Made by a program: the position numbers and the translations under genes
In this document: positions 23,401 to 36,565 of the stretch, one piece after another
How positions within the stretch are numbered: position 1 is the stretch's first letter
Layout of the letters: each line of letters begins with the position of its first letter
Source of the DNA: Eumeta japonica
Lineage: Eukaryota; Arthropoda; Insecta; Lepidoptera; Psychidae
Assembly: GCA_005406025.1 (NCBI GenBank)
Contig: BGZK01001348.1
Location: 1-64,000, forward strand
DNA: 64,000 nt
Direction of reading: 5' to 3'
Notes under the pieces: model-generated
Told to the model about the DNA's origin: nothing
What the model saw: only the letters and a program-made list of their open reading frames with translations
The model's database searches: none

Positions 23401-25400
23401 ACGGCCGTTGACGAGTTAATAATTACCGTCGATAGCTGCTTCCAAGTTACGTTAGTACAACTCGGGAGTTTAAGGGTCCAAGCCCCTAAATTTTAAATAG
23501 AAAGCTTTCAGCAGTGGGGTGATTGAACGTGATGAAACATATAATTACCATTAGCCATGTAATACAATGCGTAAATGCGAAAACAGTGATAATTGCCTTA
23601 AAAAGAAATGCCATTGTACTTGTAAAATTTTAGTATAATATAGAGATTAATTGCTTCTTATATCTATTATTATTTATATTTCGTTATATTCATTGTTATT
23701 TAACTCTAAGTTCTTTTGAAAGATAATTTTGAAGATAATAGAAATTTGCTACATCTTTTTTCACAATAGTTAATAATAGAGCCGATATTAATTGTTATGT
23801 AACCGCACATTCTAGTCAAGTCTTTATGTTCCTCATAGATTAGATTATTGATATTGTTAGTTAAGTACATCTTTCTATGTTGTAGATTTGATGAGTTTCG
23901 GATCACATCTGGATTAGTGAATGTAGATAACTGTGCGCTGAGGTTAAGCAACCATCAATTCATCAAAATTTTACTGCTAATAATGAAATTGAAGTTTATA
24001 TTACAGGCATATAATTTTAACTTGAGTACAGAATACATTTATAAAGGTACAGGTAGAAACTTTATAAAACTAATTGTATCTCTACTTGACGTAAGATATT
24101 TTTAGGTTGTCAATATTATATTAAATCTATATTTTCTTCCTGTGAAAGCACGTCTCTGTTTACTGTATTACTTTCATATGAGAAGTGAATTAATTGAATT
24201 TCATAATTCAGTGAATTGTGTATATTGAATATATCGTTTAACTCGTGCATCATACGTACACATTTTTAGAAGCATTCTGGTCCAAAGTTTCTATTAATCG
24301 CACGTAGTTAAAGTTTCTCGCATTTGCAAACAAACTTTCACATGTTTTTCGTCTCTTTTTTTTTTCTAATGTCTAGTAAACATTACAATTCTTTTTATGT
24401 TTTTGCATTTTGATGGGATTGCCGGCATGAGTTTCTTATACAAAAATGCTTAAATTTCCAAATAAATAGCAATAATAATCTAAGTGCATTTAATTTTGCG
24501 CAGTTGGTGTCATACTTTGTTGTTGAGTTGGATACGTCTATGCTTTTGTTTTTAATACTAGGAGACATTTCGTTGACAGGGCCTTATATGCACTAACGCC
24601 ATCTATAGTGTATAAATGAACGAGTCAGTCATAAGCGAACGAAGTTACCGACTTCGTTCCGTTATGAACCAACATTAGCCATTGACGACATCTATTTTTT
24701 TATCTGACAATGCTAAATATTGTATAATATTTTTGTAACTACCATCTTTTTTTTCTTCCATAAAATGCACACGTTTTGTATATTTTTGAAGCACAATATA
24801 CAAGTCAATTCATTATTTTAATGTTGATAAACCTAATTTGTTGATACAGTATACATGTGGTGTAAGTTTCCGATAGGAAAATAAAAAAGAAACTTTGTTA
24901 TTATTTCGTTAATTCTGTATTTAGTTTAGAACTAATTATTACTTACGTTGTATTGAGTGACAAGCTTAGGCATTTTGTTTGTATACCAGAGTTTTAATTA
25001 AAATTTAAGCATATTTGAGCAATTACAATTGCTATTTTGAATAAAATATCAACTACGCTGTGTACAGATACGAAGAGTACGTCCAATCGATAAAAAAATT
25101 GTTTATTGTAAGTATCTGTGACAATGGTATTTCTCTGAAAAATTTAGATTACCTATTTCTATAAACGCTAACTATTAATCGGATCGAGCGCCAGTAGCTA
25201 GTTTTTATGTAATGATTGTAGGTTATAGGTCATTTTAAATTGAAATTCAGTAATTTGAAAGATTATAGCCCTCGAGCGGAACCGTTAGTTTTAATGTAGC
25301 CCTACCTCGGTTTTGCTCTCCCTTCCTCATTATATGCCTACAGGCATCGTGTGTTATTTATTTATTACTTATTATAATAAATAATTATTTAGCTATTACG
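23401..25400. other. unassigned AT-rich DNA
   Basis: No gene or RNA is supported. A small inverted repeat, gaacgaagt with acttcgttc, lies near 24,640. Confidence 0.25.
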
Positions 25401-25425
25401 CATCCGCCCGGGGCACTTTTCACCT

Positions 25426-25677
25426 ATGAAGTTACGGGGACGAGATAAACCGAAGCAGTTTCAAACCATGTTTCGTGTAGTTTTTACCTTCGTGTGTCTT
25501 CTGGGCACTTCTGATGGAGCTTCTAAAACCTTCTGGCTACGGCAGGACCCTATCATGTTTCTGGAGTTCGTGCGAATCGGACACACGCCGTGTGTACGGG
25601 CGTACGGACACCCCAAAATGGATTTTATCCTCCGTTTCAGTCGTAAGGGGAAAATTACAAAAAAAAACGAAAAGTAA
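25426..25677 (+). other. unassigned 83-codon open frame
   Basis: The frame contains a second methionine at about residue 15 followed by a hydrophobic stretch (VVFTFVCLLG) that resembles a signal peptide, then a basic C-terminus. An overlapping frame on the opposite strand is equally open, the DNA is locally GC-rich, and no partner copy is visible. I do not recognise it and would not call it a gene without transcripts. Confidence 0.15.
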
Positions 25678-25950
25678 ACCAAGACACTCTAAAAAATCCG
25701 TATAGTTACTCTGCAGCGTCTACGACGCTCATTACTTTAAGACCAATGCAACCGATAAGTGAAAATAATAGTGTCAAACAACAAAATTAGTTATATATGG
25801 AATTAGACGTTTACCTTCGAAATTTTATAACGCCGAGCCTCAGATCCCAACCTTCGTGTATAATTGACTGTTTGAGTCTGTCTTCGGAAGCCACTAAACG
25901 ATATACTAACTTGATCCGTTGATTGACCTCCGGATCAGACATCGTAATCG

Positions 25951-26930
25951 ATGCGTCGCGCAAGAGAATCGCGTAAAAATAAGTCAAAGGTTAAACACGA
26001 CGCATTAAAACAATTTCAAGAACTTCAATTAAAAGAGATCCTGACCGTGGCGGTCCTAGTACAAGCTAACTGGGAAATTAGTATTCATAGAAATAGCGAA
26101 AATGAAGAACACGCATATTATCGAACAAATCACACCCAGCAAATCAAACAGATTCCCCACCCGAGCTCGTGGGGCGATGCGGGCGGGACGACGACGAAGG
26201 TGCAAATTATCAGCAGTCGTTTACGTGCGCGCCACGATCCGAAAAGTGCGGCAGTTGCGACGAAAGTCAGCCCTTCGAAACGTACGATATTAATAATCGA
26301 ATATCGATTTCAGAAACCGATAAGTTAACACGGGCATTATCGAACACCTTATCATTTCATTATAAAAGACGAACGAAAATCCGCTCCATCGCCTAAGTAC
26401 TTAAATGAGTTACCCAATTTCCTAGAAGAACTCGACAATTGAATAGCGTTTAAAACATTATATAGAAAAAAATGAGCATTATTTTACTGATTTGTAAAAC
26501 CCGATGCGCTTAAAAAAACCATAAAGGGATCAGGAAAGGAAATGTATAATCATTATTGTTTTCCAGAACTAGAGCAGAAGAAATATTCCAAACTCGATAA
26601 AGCCATTATGAACGACACAAGCTTCTTATTTTAAGCGAACTAAAGATTATAAAACTGCATTTTACGAAGACAGACGCAAAGTAGGCGCCTTCGTAAATGA
26701 CTTTGAATTGACTTCGTCACGTCAATAAAAGCGTTACACGTTACACAGTATTTATATTTTGCAGAAGTAGCGAATAAAATCATAGAAATATTGAATTTAT
26801 ACATGTAATACGAGAGGCACGAATTTAATTCACAGTCCGTCAATGGCGAATCTGACTTGATCAAATTATTCCTTTTTTTAAAACAAATCGATTCACAATG
26901 CATCACGATGTCCGAATTTGAAACACTAAA
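25951..26930 (+). pseudogene. possible retroelement coding remnant
   Basis: An open frame of 125 codons starts at 25,951 with a very basic N-terminus (MRRARESRKNKSKVK). Beyond it, other frames give coding-like pieces such as PNFLEELDN, KKTIKGSGKEMYNHY and LEQKKYSKLDKAIMN up to about 26,630. The pattern of a basic leader followed by a helical region would fit a gag-like protein of a retroelement. No protease, reverse transcriptase or long terminal repeat was found next to it, so the call is weak. Confidence 0.25.
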
Positions 26931-27849
26931 TATGTAATGACGATAAACGACCTAAGCGACATGAACATGTGTCGAAATGACGGACGATAAACACTCCAGT
27001 TTGTATGTAGCGATAATGAAATCGAGTTAACGGCACTGATAGTCATAAGACTATACGAAATAAGAATAAATAATATTTCTAATATGTGTTTTAAAAAATG
27101 TTAAAAAGCTGTCTGTCTTTCAGCTTATATGTGTGTACGATACGGTTGATGAGGGACCATTAAAGCGATTTAAGCTGTACATAAAAGATACTTTGTTGAA
27201 AAAAGCTCATTACTCTGCTCGGGATTACTTAAACGGCGAAGCAGCTCGGCTCGGAACGTTCGCAGGCAGTTCTTTGTACTAAATCAAATACAAAATTAAT
27301 TTGTTATGTTTAAGCTAATGCGTTCGATAAAATGATGTAGTTGAACGTTGAGAAGATAAAACTGCTAAGTTTCTTGGCGATTCTTCTTAATGGCATTCAT
27401 TTTCCGAAGCGTTGGTAGATTTATACCAGTATAAGTTTGTGTACCTACATGCCAAATAACGAATTTCGTTTCATTTTATTTAATAAATAAATTTGGAGCT
27501 CCGGTATAAAAATAGATGATACAACGATAAGAAAATAAAATTTAAATTACTTAATCAACATATAACGAGGCCAGTTTCGTGGTCTTAGGATTAACTTGGA
27601 ATACTTCAAAGAACTGTTTGCATAAATTCGATTTATCAAAGTTGATACAATTTTGAATATTTAATTAAAGTGAAATAGACCGTCGGCCGCAGGGTTTCAT
27701 TTAATTTCGAGTGTACGTATTATTATTTTATGTGAGTGAATGAATGTTAAATATAAGTAAACTATCAGGGTAAATAACAAAGATTACTTTTTTATAAAAC
27801 AAAAATTAACTCGAGTCATATTCGTAGGAACGCATATATATGTGTATTT

Positions 27850-27852
<3 letters not shown>
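26931..27852. other. unassigned AT-rich DNA
   Basis: Nothing could be supported in this stretch. Confidence 0.3.

Positions 27853-27898
<46 letters not shown>
27853..27898. repeat. (AT)23 microsatellite
   Basis: Forty-six bases of uninterrupted AT dinucleotide run directly into the 124-bp repeat that follows. Confidence 0.98.
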
Positions 27899-27899
<1 letters not shown>

Positions 27900-27900
<1 letters not shown>

Positions 27901-28180
27901 CGAAAATGATAGATATGCGACACAAAATCGTCTGTAAATGGTTTTAGGCTATTTGTTAGATAAAAAATGTTAAAGTAAGTTTGTATGTATGTTTGTCATA
28001 TGCTGACGGCTGGACGGATTGTAATTGGGACTGGGATCATTCAACTCGGAATCGTTTTTAGGCGGTTAATGGCAATTTATAATTAAAAAAGAATGTAAAA
28101 GTATATTTGTATGGATGTTTATCGTACGCTGAGGGCTCGACGGATTGTGATTGGAACATTACGATCCGTTGTTATTACAA
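27900..28180 (+). repeat. 124-bp tandem repeat, second locus
   Basis: Two units are marked by 'gtttgtatgtatgtttgtcat' minus its last base (about 27,977) and 'atttgtatggatgtttatcg' (about 28,101), a period of about 124 bp. The core 'ctggacggattgtaattggg' is almost identical to the array at 1-345. The array begins immediately after the (AT)23 tract. Confidence 0.75.
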
Positions 28181-30185
28181 AAAATGTGAAAGTTTATGAT
28201 TATAATTAGCCTAAAATTATCTACAGACGATTCTGCGTCGGGTAGTTATGGTCTCCTGTTGATACTTTTAGTAGTTTTTGCTTGATGCGCTCTCGAAGAA
28301 AACCATTTTTACTATACCTATATAGATAATGTGAAGGATTAGATATTAGTAAGTAACCTTTTTCAAATCCCAAAGAAGTTTCATTTTAAAATAGTTCGTT
28401 CAATGTTAGTAATTGAAAAGCGTTATCCTTATAAATTACAGAACTATTTTTTTTTCTGTAAAAACTTTAATATTCTGTATAAAATTCTGTAGGGGTAGGA
28501 TTCAACAGCTGTCTATATTATAAGTCGATTTATCATCGTTCAATATCATCGCTATTTTATGTTCGGTTTAATCATTCAGTACAAATGAAGGTACGGATGT
28601 TTTTTATTTATCCACAGATTTCATAAGACATTTAATTTATGGACAGTAATTCTCATTGTTGTACGGTTCTAAATAGACGTTTGTACTTTGCCGATCAGCA
28701 GAGAAACATATCCTTTACTATTAAATGAGCCACATCCGTATACGTACTTGCTTGTAATTGCATTCTCATAACGCATCCAATAATTTTGATAACAATTTAG
28801 ATATTGACGAAAAGTTGATCTGATCAAGTTTTATTTCTGGTTTTATTCCTAAAGCTCGTTTCTTACAAGTTTTCACGTGTTGTACACTGGAACTATCGCG
28901 CTTGTAACACTGGAAAAAAAGACATGCGACGTCCTCAGTACATCGGAATGCCAAAGTTGTGGGTTCAGTTGTGCCGGAGTGTGTACTTTTATTTTTGCAC
29001 TGAAAAAGTTGCTACGCTTTTAATTGGTTCTGTTTGGTTTTTCCACGTACGTTGTACGTTTTTGGTAAGAAGAAATTGTAAAAAAATGTGCCAAATGGTA
29101 TTAATTTACTACAAATGCATTATTTATTTGAATTTTGCATAAATATTATAAACAACATACTGTCCTGCAAAAAAGATAACCCAAGTGTCGTTCGTTCAGA
29201 GTTTTGTAAGTATCATCCCAATTATAATTTCCTATATTACCACACATCGTGGAATTCTATATAGTCCAGTAGAATATCGAGAATATTCTTACTAACTGTT
29301 TCGGTCGATTTTTTTAAAAAGATGCGTTTCATAAAATTTTTAAAATATTCTGAAAACATCTAAGATCGCGTGTTTTAAATTACTTGCATATTAATCACCC
29401 CTTCCAACTCTCTCTTGTCCGGTTCCCGTTCGTGATGAACAATTAAAGTAATTAATTTCCCGTTCACCGCAGGAATACTGACGCCGAGTTGCTTGGGTTT
29501 TGTTAAAATTTATAATCGAATCATTTAATCCGCGCTGTTCGTGAGTTTTGTTATGGTGTATATTAGCTTTTGACTGTGACTTCGTCTGCGTTGAATTCGT
29601 TATCGCATATCTCCTATAATTTTTCAACTACTTTTTCACCCTCTTGTATATGTTTCTTTTTAAATAATGTTATAAATTTAGCATTCTTACCCATTTTCAA
29701 GCTTCTGACTTGTGGGCTCAACAAGACCTCACATAATGTTGAACTCCTTTTTTTGCCCTCCTTTAAACTGATAAATTAATAATTTTTATCGGAATTAACC
29801 TGGAAAAAAAATCTCTTCACCTGAAGTCCGCATAAAAATCCATTCAGTCAATTTCACGTAAGGCGCGTGGAAATAAACAGAATGTGACGAAAACATCCCA
29901 GCGTACCCCGACGTACATACGGCGTAAACATACTCACTATTTTATCTTTATCTATATAGTACGTATAGGCGGTTTCGAACTAGTAAGTAATATGGAGAAA
30001 TCATCGCTTTTTCGGTGCGATTTATGGTAAAAATGTACATTACAGAATAGTTTGTACATATAGATTTATTTTGTAGATAAAGACATGAATTTGTTGGAGT
30101 TTTATTTCCGAAATGTATCGAACACGCATGCGCTTCAGTACCTCGGTAATCCTTCAGAGGGCCGATCAAGTGACATAAACATAGG
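28181..30185. other. unassigned AT-rich DNA
   Basis: Small open frames at 28,766-29,142 and 29,391-29,779 overlap on opposite strands and show no recognisable motifs. No gene is called. Confidence 0.25.
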
Positions 30186-32570
30186 CGGCTCTCATAACGG
30201 TAGGGTTGCTGATCGATGATGGTAGTCGTTCACGGGCGCCAAATAGTAGCGCCCGTTACGGTACGGTCCGGGATCGACGTCAGAAACTAACGTAGCTGTC
30301 CCAACGGTACGGCTTCCGATCGAGGACAGATTTGGAGATCCAGGCCGCTTCAAGTGAATGATCGTCGTAGTTTTTACGGATCATCGAGGCTCTCCATCAT
30401 CGAGTTTCTCCGGTCTGGACGGAGCAGCGACCCACCACTTCATCATCACTCCCAGAGACGGCCGTGACGGCCGAGGATGATGTCGGTGTACCCGCTGACA
30501 ACTTCTCTTGATCTCCGGCTGGCTTGGGAATTTTCAAGTTTGGACCCCCGAAATGGGGCGGCCATCACGATTGGACCGTCAGGATCGTATCCCCGACGAG
30601 AAGGTCCCACACCTGCACCCGCAAAAAGAGGGATGTGGAAGATCCGCGAACGAACGGCCACTTAGATTTAATTGGTCTAAATTCGGCCCATTTAATTGGT
30701 TGCTCTCTGAAAGACAAATCCGAAAATTGTAGAAAATAGTATTAGAAGCAGCTGCATGCTGCATTCAACCCACATCAGGACAGTAATCGAGGACAGCTCT
30801 TGGACAGTTCCGGCGAACTCAGATCGTAAGGAGCTGCCTAGAGATGTCAGAGAACTGATAAAGGCAAAGACGCTGCTTTGTGTCGAGCGAGCAAATACCC
30901 TACATGTGACAATAGGTCCCATGTGCTTACCCTCTAACGTAAAGTGAGGGACCGCATGCAAGAGGTCAGGAACGATAATTGGAGCGACCTAATGATAGAA
31001 CCATAAATTTAGTCATAAAGCATTTTGGTGATTAGCCAAAGCCCTTAAAACGGAAAAAGCTGTCCCCACTCCTGCTCTTAAGAAACTTGATAATTCTATA
31101 GCGTTCGATGACCGGTAAAAAGCTGAGTATTTAGTAGATATCATTGAAAAACAATGCTCTGAAGACCTCTCGTTTGGCGTTGAACATGTTAGGAGGGCGG
31201 AAGAGGAGCTTCGTCGCAAAGTCTCCTTTCCACCCAAAGACGATCTGCATCCCATCGTTCAGGATGAGGTTACCAAACATATTAAAGCCCTTAAAATCAG
31301 AAAGGCTCCAAGAGTGGATTCTATTAGCAGTAAAGCACTCAAGTGTTTTTCTGCACCACTTTTTGATGTATGCATTAAAAATTGCGACCAAGAGTCGCAA
31401 CTTTTAATGCATACATCAAAAATTGTTATTTTTCTACAGCTTGGAAAGAAGCTGTAGTTGTTGGAATTCCTACACCGGGGAAACCACGCTACCTCCTCGC
31501 TAGACATATTAGTCTTTTGAGCATGCTAGGAAAATTATTTAAAAAAACGCTCAAAACTCGCTTAAGCGAACATCTCATAGGTGAAAGCCTTATAATTCAT
31601 GAACAATTTGGATTCAGACCTAACCATTCTTGCCCGCAAAAAGCCCTCCGTCTTGTAGAATACGTTTCGGAAGGCTTTAAAGACAAAAGAAAGGCAATGG
31701 CGGTCTTCTTTGACTTAGCCAAGGCCTTTGATAGGGTATTAGAGCTTCCTGATCGTCCAGTAATTATTATCCACCAGTATATTAGTAATCACCAGTTTAT
31801 CTTCTTTATCTACTTGACAATATATACTCGTCAATTAGACCAATAAGAGCTGGAGTATCTCAAGGCTACACTCTCCCCTCTGCTGTACTCTGCATGCGTA
31901 AATGATATCCTACCACCGAAAACAGGCATCCAACTCGCGCTTTTCGTGGACGACACTGCACTGTTTCTTAAATAAAATTGTCTCCAGAACATTTTACCGC
32001 ATTTACAGAGGACCATTGATGAGCTGACTCAGTGGCTCTGACTCTGGAGAATAGAAGTCAATCCGGAAAAATCAGTATCTACTTACTTCGAATATAACTC
32101 TCGAAAACCGACTATCACAGTACCAATAGATACTCAACATCTACGTATACTTAATTAACCAATTATGTGGCAATACCATTATAAATATTTAGGTATCACG
32201 ATCGATAGGCACCTTCTCTTTGAAAACCATATCGCTCGTGTTAGGAAATTGGCATTATTTTACCTATCACGGTTATACAGTATAATAGGTAGAAAAAGTA
32301 AAATTTCGTTACGCAACAAGCTTACGGTATACACGATGTACATCAGGCCTGACATGACATATACGACTCCAGTTTTTGCTCATGCACATCCTGATGTACT
32401 TTATGATCTGCAAATAATGCATAATAAATACTGTAGGAGTGCAGCTGACGCACCATGGTACCTAAGTTGGCGAGGCGCTGCTCCTGCTAATAGTCAGCCG
32501 ATCAGCAAAACCAAAAACGGGCCGTTAAGCATTCCATACGCGAGCGCCCGGTCGCACAGGTAAACAGAAA
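30186..32570 (+). pseudogene. Jockey-type non-LTR retrotransposon, internally deleted and decayed
   Basis: A GC-rich leader (30,186-30,660) holds three related blocks with 'acggta' followed by 'gatcga'. From about 30,660 several frames give the linker between endonuclease and reverse transcriptase, including RELIKAK, RKVRDRMQEVRNDNWSDLM and KALKIRKAP. A 154-codon frame (31,382-31,846) then carries the polymerase motifs WKEAVVVGIPTPGKP, ISLLSMLGKLF, EQFGFRPNHS and AVFFDLAKAFDRV. The catalytic site is LFVDDTAL (about 31,938-31,962). The thumb region KYLGITIDRHLLFENHI follows in the frame at 32,165-32,563. The endonuclease proper is missing. Stops lie between 31,850 and 32,160. A foldback at 31,360-31,422 interrupts the frame. 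Confidence 0.85.
31360..31422. repeat. 29-bp inverted repeat inside the reverse transcriptase
   Basis: The arms 31,360-31,388 and 31,394-31,422 are complementary with one mismatch over a 5-base loop. Because of the palindrome the peptide NAYIKN appears from both strands near this point, which explains an otherwise puzzling minus-strand frame. Confidence 0.9.
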
Positions 32571-35080
32571 AAAAACGAGGATTTCAAAAACGATGGAAGC
32601 GTGTTCTAGTTATCGTCAAAAGAATTGTTTTTTAAATATATTTAAGGTACATACTCTCAACCCTCTACAGCTTTGTTATATGTAAAGATAACGGAAACAT
32701 TTCGTCGGTGTGTTAAACTTTTTTTGAAAATAATGCAATATGTCGCATATAATAACAATGTGAATAAACACGAAGGCGTATTTGTGTGTCGACTTGGGTA
32801 ATATAGCGCGCAGGAAGTGGCTCCGCCACGCGCCGGTCCCGGATTTGATTTCCGGTCAGCGAATGGCGCCCGACGGAAATTGTAAGCGTTATAAGTCTTC
32901 TAGAATTGGTACTTGCAGAATCTAGATAACGCTTAAATTTTAATATTAATTCAAATATTATGGTGTAAGATTGGGCATGATCAAATTAAAATGGATTTAA
33001 CTATGTCAAGTAAAGGACATAAATTGTAATTTATGGAATAAAATCACGCACTAAAACCATTAAATATTTCAATAAACTTAGAACAGAAACCTAATCTTAT
33101 TATTTTATTAAATTCGTAATGAAATAAGAAATAAATATTTTAGCTCATTTTAAATAAAAATAAAGACTAGCAATTACGTAAGTTTTTTTTTAATCCAGAT
33201 GCTACAAATATAAAAGAAAAGACAATGTAAATTATTCTTTTTAGTGCTAAATATCCTTTGTCAGTTACAATGGGGAACAAAAGCAATTACCAATAACATT
33301 CGTGCCTTGTATTTGTGGATCCTAAGAAGATTTTATTATAATGCTTTGTGATTAAATTGAATATTCATAGAGAAACGAAAAGATTTTTTGGAAATTATTT
33401 TAAATACAAAGCTTTTTTAAATCATTAAATGGAATTGTTATCAAATTTAAAATAAGGAGATGTACATAGACAAATTTACAATATTTGTTACATTTACATA
33501 CAATTATTAATTAAAAGGGAATGAAATAGCGTTTTTGAGAGTTTATTTTGGCGTTCTTTTTGTCCTACAATATAATTAAGCTGCTATAATTGATAAAAAA
33601 ATGCTTAATAATTCGAATAAAAGCATAACAAAAATTTCAGGGATAACCTTTGAACTTGGCACCCATTTGGATCTCACTTCTTTTGTCGTTGAAGTTAACA
33701 GCCAAGGCGTATATTAAAATATTGAACTTGGCTCTTATTTCACATTTATATTTTTGATGGGATATCATTACTCTTTGTATAGAAATTATTAGTAGGTACT
33801 TATTCATAATAAAATGAATACCAAATGGTTTTTGTTAAACTACTGTATTTTTCTACGTTTACGGGGTATAATTGTCTTTTTTGTGTTATTTTCTTTTTTT
33901 TCTTGTACCTTTGAAATGTTCGAGTGAATTGCCCATTCAGTATACGGATTTTTTATGCATTTTCTGTTTATACTTAATTATTCAGGTCGGGTGGTATTAC
34001 GTGTGTAGGCGGTTGTACTTTACAATAGAGCTCTCTTGTGCCTAATTTGACTTGGAAAAAAAAATTAAGGGTGGTGTACCACTCGTTATATATTCACGTG
34101 AAGACCTTAAAATCCACATAAACAGCGGCTGTCTTCAGGTTAGTAAGTGTTCCTAATAGAATCATTTAATTGAAAAATTTTAATAAAATGATAAAAACTT
34201 ACTAGTTTCTGAATTATTCCTTTGTATTCACCCAACTATCTACCTGGATGCCAAATTTAAACTCTAGGTCATCTAGAACTGGGTTAGAATTTTGATCTAT
34301 AGGTCAGTAAATGATAAAAATGATGATTTTTGAAAGTTAATATCTAAAATAACCATTTAAGGTGTGTTCATGAAATTTCGAGCACATATGTATCTCGCGA
34401 GTCTGTCTCAATATATGACCTAAATTTGATATGTTTGTGTGAAATAGTTTTTGAGTTATGAGGGGGTCAAAAGTGGCTTCAAATGGTTCGTGTAATATTA
34501 CACACGGTGTTACTCGCCAGTTCAGTTAGCTTGATATAAAAAAAAAAACTTAAGCATGATTCTGTAGTCCAATCAAACGGAGGTGCGAGCACAGCTAATA
34601 TAGCACGTTTATGCTAGATACATAAATAAAATGTACAACATTTGATCACCTAAAGTATTTGTTTATAATATGAATGGATGGAAATAACATAAATTTATGA
34701 TAATACTTTAGACTTGAATTGAAATGTTTACTGATTGTGATCACCTAAAATTAAGGAATTAACAATTAATTTGATGATATTTATTATGAGAATATTGGAC
34801 TTGATTGTTGCTAAATATTGTGTAATAATTGATTGCCTTGAAGGGGAAACAATGAATTGTAGGTATTTAAATTAAATTTATAGATGGCTTTGGAGCGTAA
34901 GCCAGTTGAAATGTGTTTCTATTGGCGCGGCTAAAGGTTAAAGTTGTCACCGAAACAGAAATGGTTTCAAATAGTCTATTTTCATCCGAGAATTGGTTAA
35001 ATTAAGATACTATTGTGAGTTTCAATAGAACGCTGTTATCTAGATTGCCTAATTTAGATAAAACACAAGATCAGGTTAAC
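32571..35080. other. unassigned DNA with one SINE-like patch
   Basis: A short GC-rich patch at 32,805-32,880 includes 'cgccggtcccggatttgatt', which resembles a polymerase III B box, so a tRNA-derived SINE remnant is possible. The rest is AT-rich and shows nothing I can support. Confidence 0.25.
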
Positions 35081-35086
35081 CATTTA

Positions 35087-36565
35087 GATGACTATTGTCT
35101 GATTGTTTATATCGAAAAATAACCAAAAACGCAATTTATAACAAAAAAAGTATTCTTTTATACTACATACGATGATAAATGAAAACATACGATTTTTACA
35201 AATGTTTAGGGACTACTACTCTTAATAAGCAAGAGAGAAGAGGTACGGGGGGGTACTGGATGTTCTGTGTTCTTCAAAAACATACCCACATCTACAATCA
35301 ACGTCTGCTACAATACTCCATAATGAATAATTTCCTGTGCCTTCTCGTCCAGAGATTGGCGAACAACAACCCCTATCATAAAAGTCTACCTACAGCGCGG
35401 GCAGCGACTTCTTAGTGGAATCAGTGTCAGCGGAACTACATCTCATTAGTTCAACAGAGTTATACGACTTGGTGAGAGATTTAAACTTGTCTAAAATGAA
35501 AACAGAAATATTAGTTTCACAGCTAAAACAGTGGAATTTGCTAATGAACGATGTTAAAATAAGTGATCAAGGAAAGCGACATGAAATGTTCTCTGTTTTC
35601 TTTACGAAGTAAGACCGTCTTTGGTTATTGCAATGATATAAAAGGCTTGTTTGATGTAATTGAAATCCATAGCAATTCTGCTAAATTGTGTCTTTTTATT
35701 AACAGTTCTACAAAAAGCTTAAAAGCAGTACTTCTGCACAATGGAAATAAATTTCCATCACTTCTACTGACTGTTACTCTAATGCTTAAAAAAAAATACT
35801 GAAGCGTAAAGATGTGTCTTCAAACCACAAAATATGAAAAGTATGCATAGTCAGTGATAGGGGATTTCAAGATGGTTGGTTTTCTGATGGGAATGCAAGG
35901 AGGATATACTAAATTAAATATCCATGCTACCTTTGTTTATGGAACAATGGAGTCGACGCACTTCACTATGAGCGGCAATCATGGAATAAGCGGACTGACT
36001 TTCAGTTAGGAAAATTTAATATCAAAAACACATATATTGTGGACTCCAGGCCAACATTAATGTCATATAAAATTAAGTTTAAGGAAGCAATTTGTCAAGG
36101 CTCTCGGTCAAGATTTTGAAGCATTTCAATACTAAAAGACTTTTTTCCTTAAGTTGTCAGTGGCTAAAATTAAAGATGGTATTTTCGTCGGTCCACAAAG
36201 AAAAAATATAATGGCATGTGAAGAATTCCTACAGTTACTGAACATATGAAAAATAGACGTGGCACATTCTTAAATCAATCATACAATAATAAAATCCTCG
36301 GTAACAAAAAAGCTGAAGATTATAAAAAGCTTATTTCTTATATGGTCGATACCTTTACATTCATGGGTTGCCGAATGTCCCTGAAACTACATGTTACGTA
36401 CTTACTTAGATCAATTTAAAGACAACTTGGGAGTACTTTCAGAGCAGCAAAGGGAGGTCTTTTATCAAGATGTGATGGATTTAGAGCAACGATATCAGGG
36501 TTAATACAATGAAAACATGAGATTGTATTCTAGGGATGATTCAGGAAAGTTCATCCGAACACAGA
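35087..36565 (+). pseudogene. multicopy element of unknown type, longer copy B
   Basis: The first 590 bases match copy A at 11,327. The coding part reads, over several frames: RLLQYSIMNNFLC (35,303), ELYDLVRDLNLSKMKTEIL with QLKQWNLLMNDVKIS (35,454-35,570), INSSTKSLKAVLLHNGNKFP (35,700), IGDFKMVGFLMGMQGGYTK (about 35,860), a Trp- and His-rich stretch, FVKALGQDFEAFQY (about 36,090), IKDGIFVGPQRKNIM (about 36,170) and DNLGVLSEQQREVFYQDVMD (about 36,420). The size and repeated nature suggest a mobile element protein. I recognise the blocks from many arthropod genomes but cannot name the superfamily. No inverted ends were found. Confidence 0.65.

Noticed and set aside
25461..25682. Minus-strand 73-codon frame opposite another open frame
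   Set aside because: Both strands are open by chance in a short GC-rich patch; neither shows a motif.
31131..31400. Minus-strand frame containing a polymerase-like peptide
   Set aside because: It is the mirror image of the plus-strand reading, created by the 29-bp palindrome.
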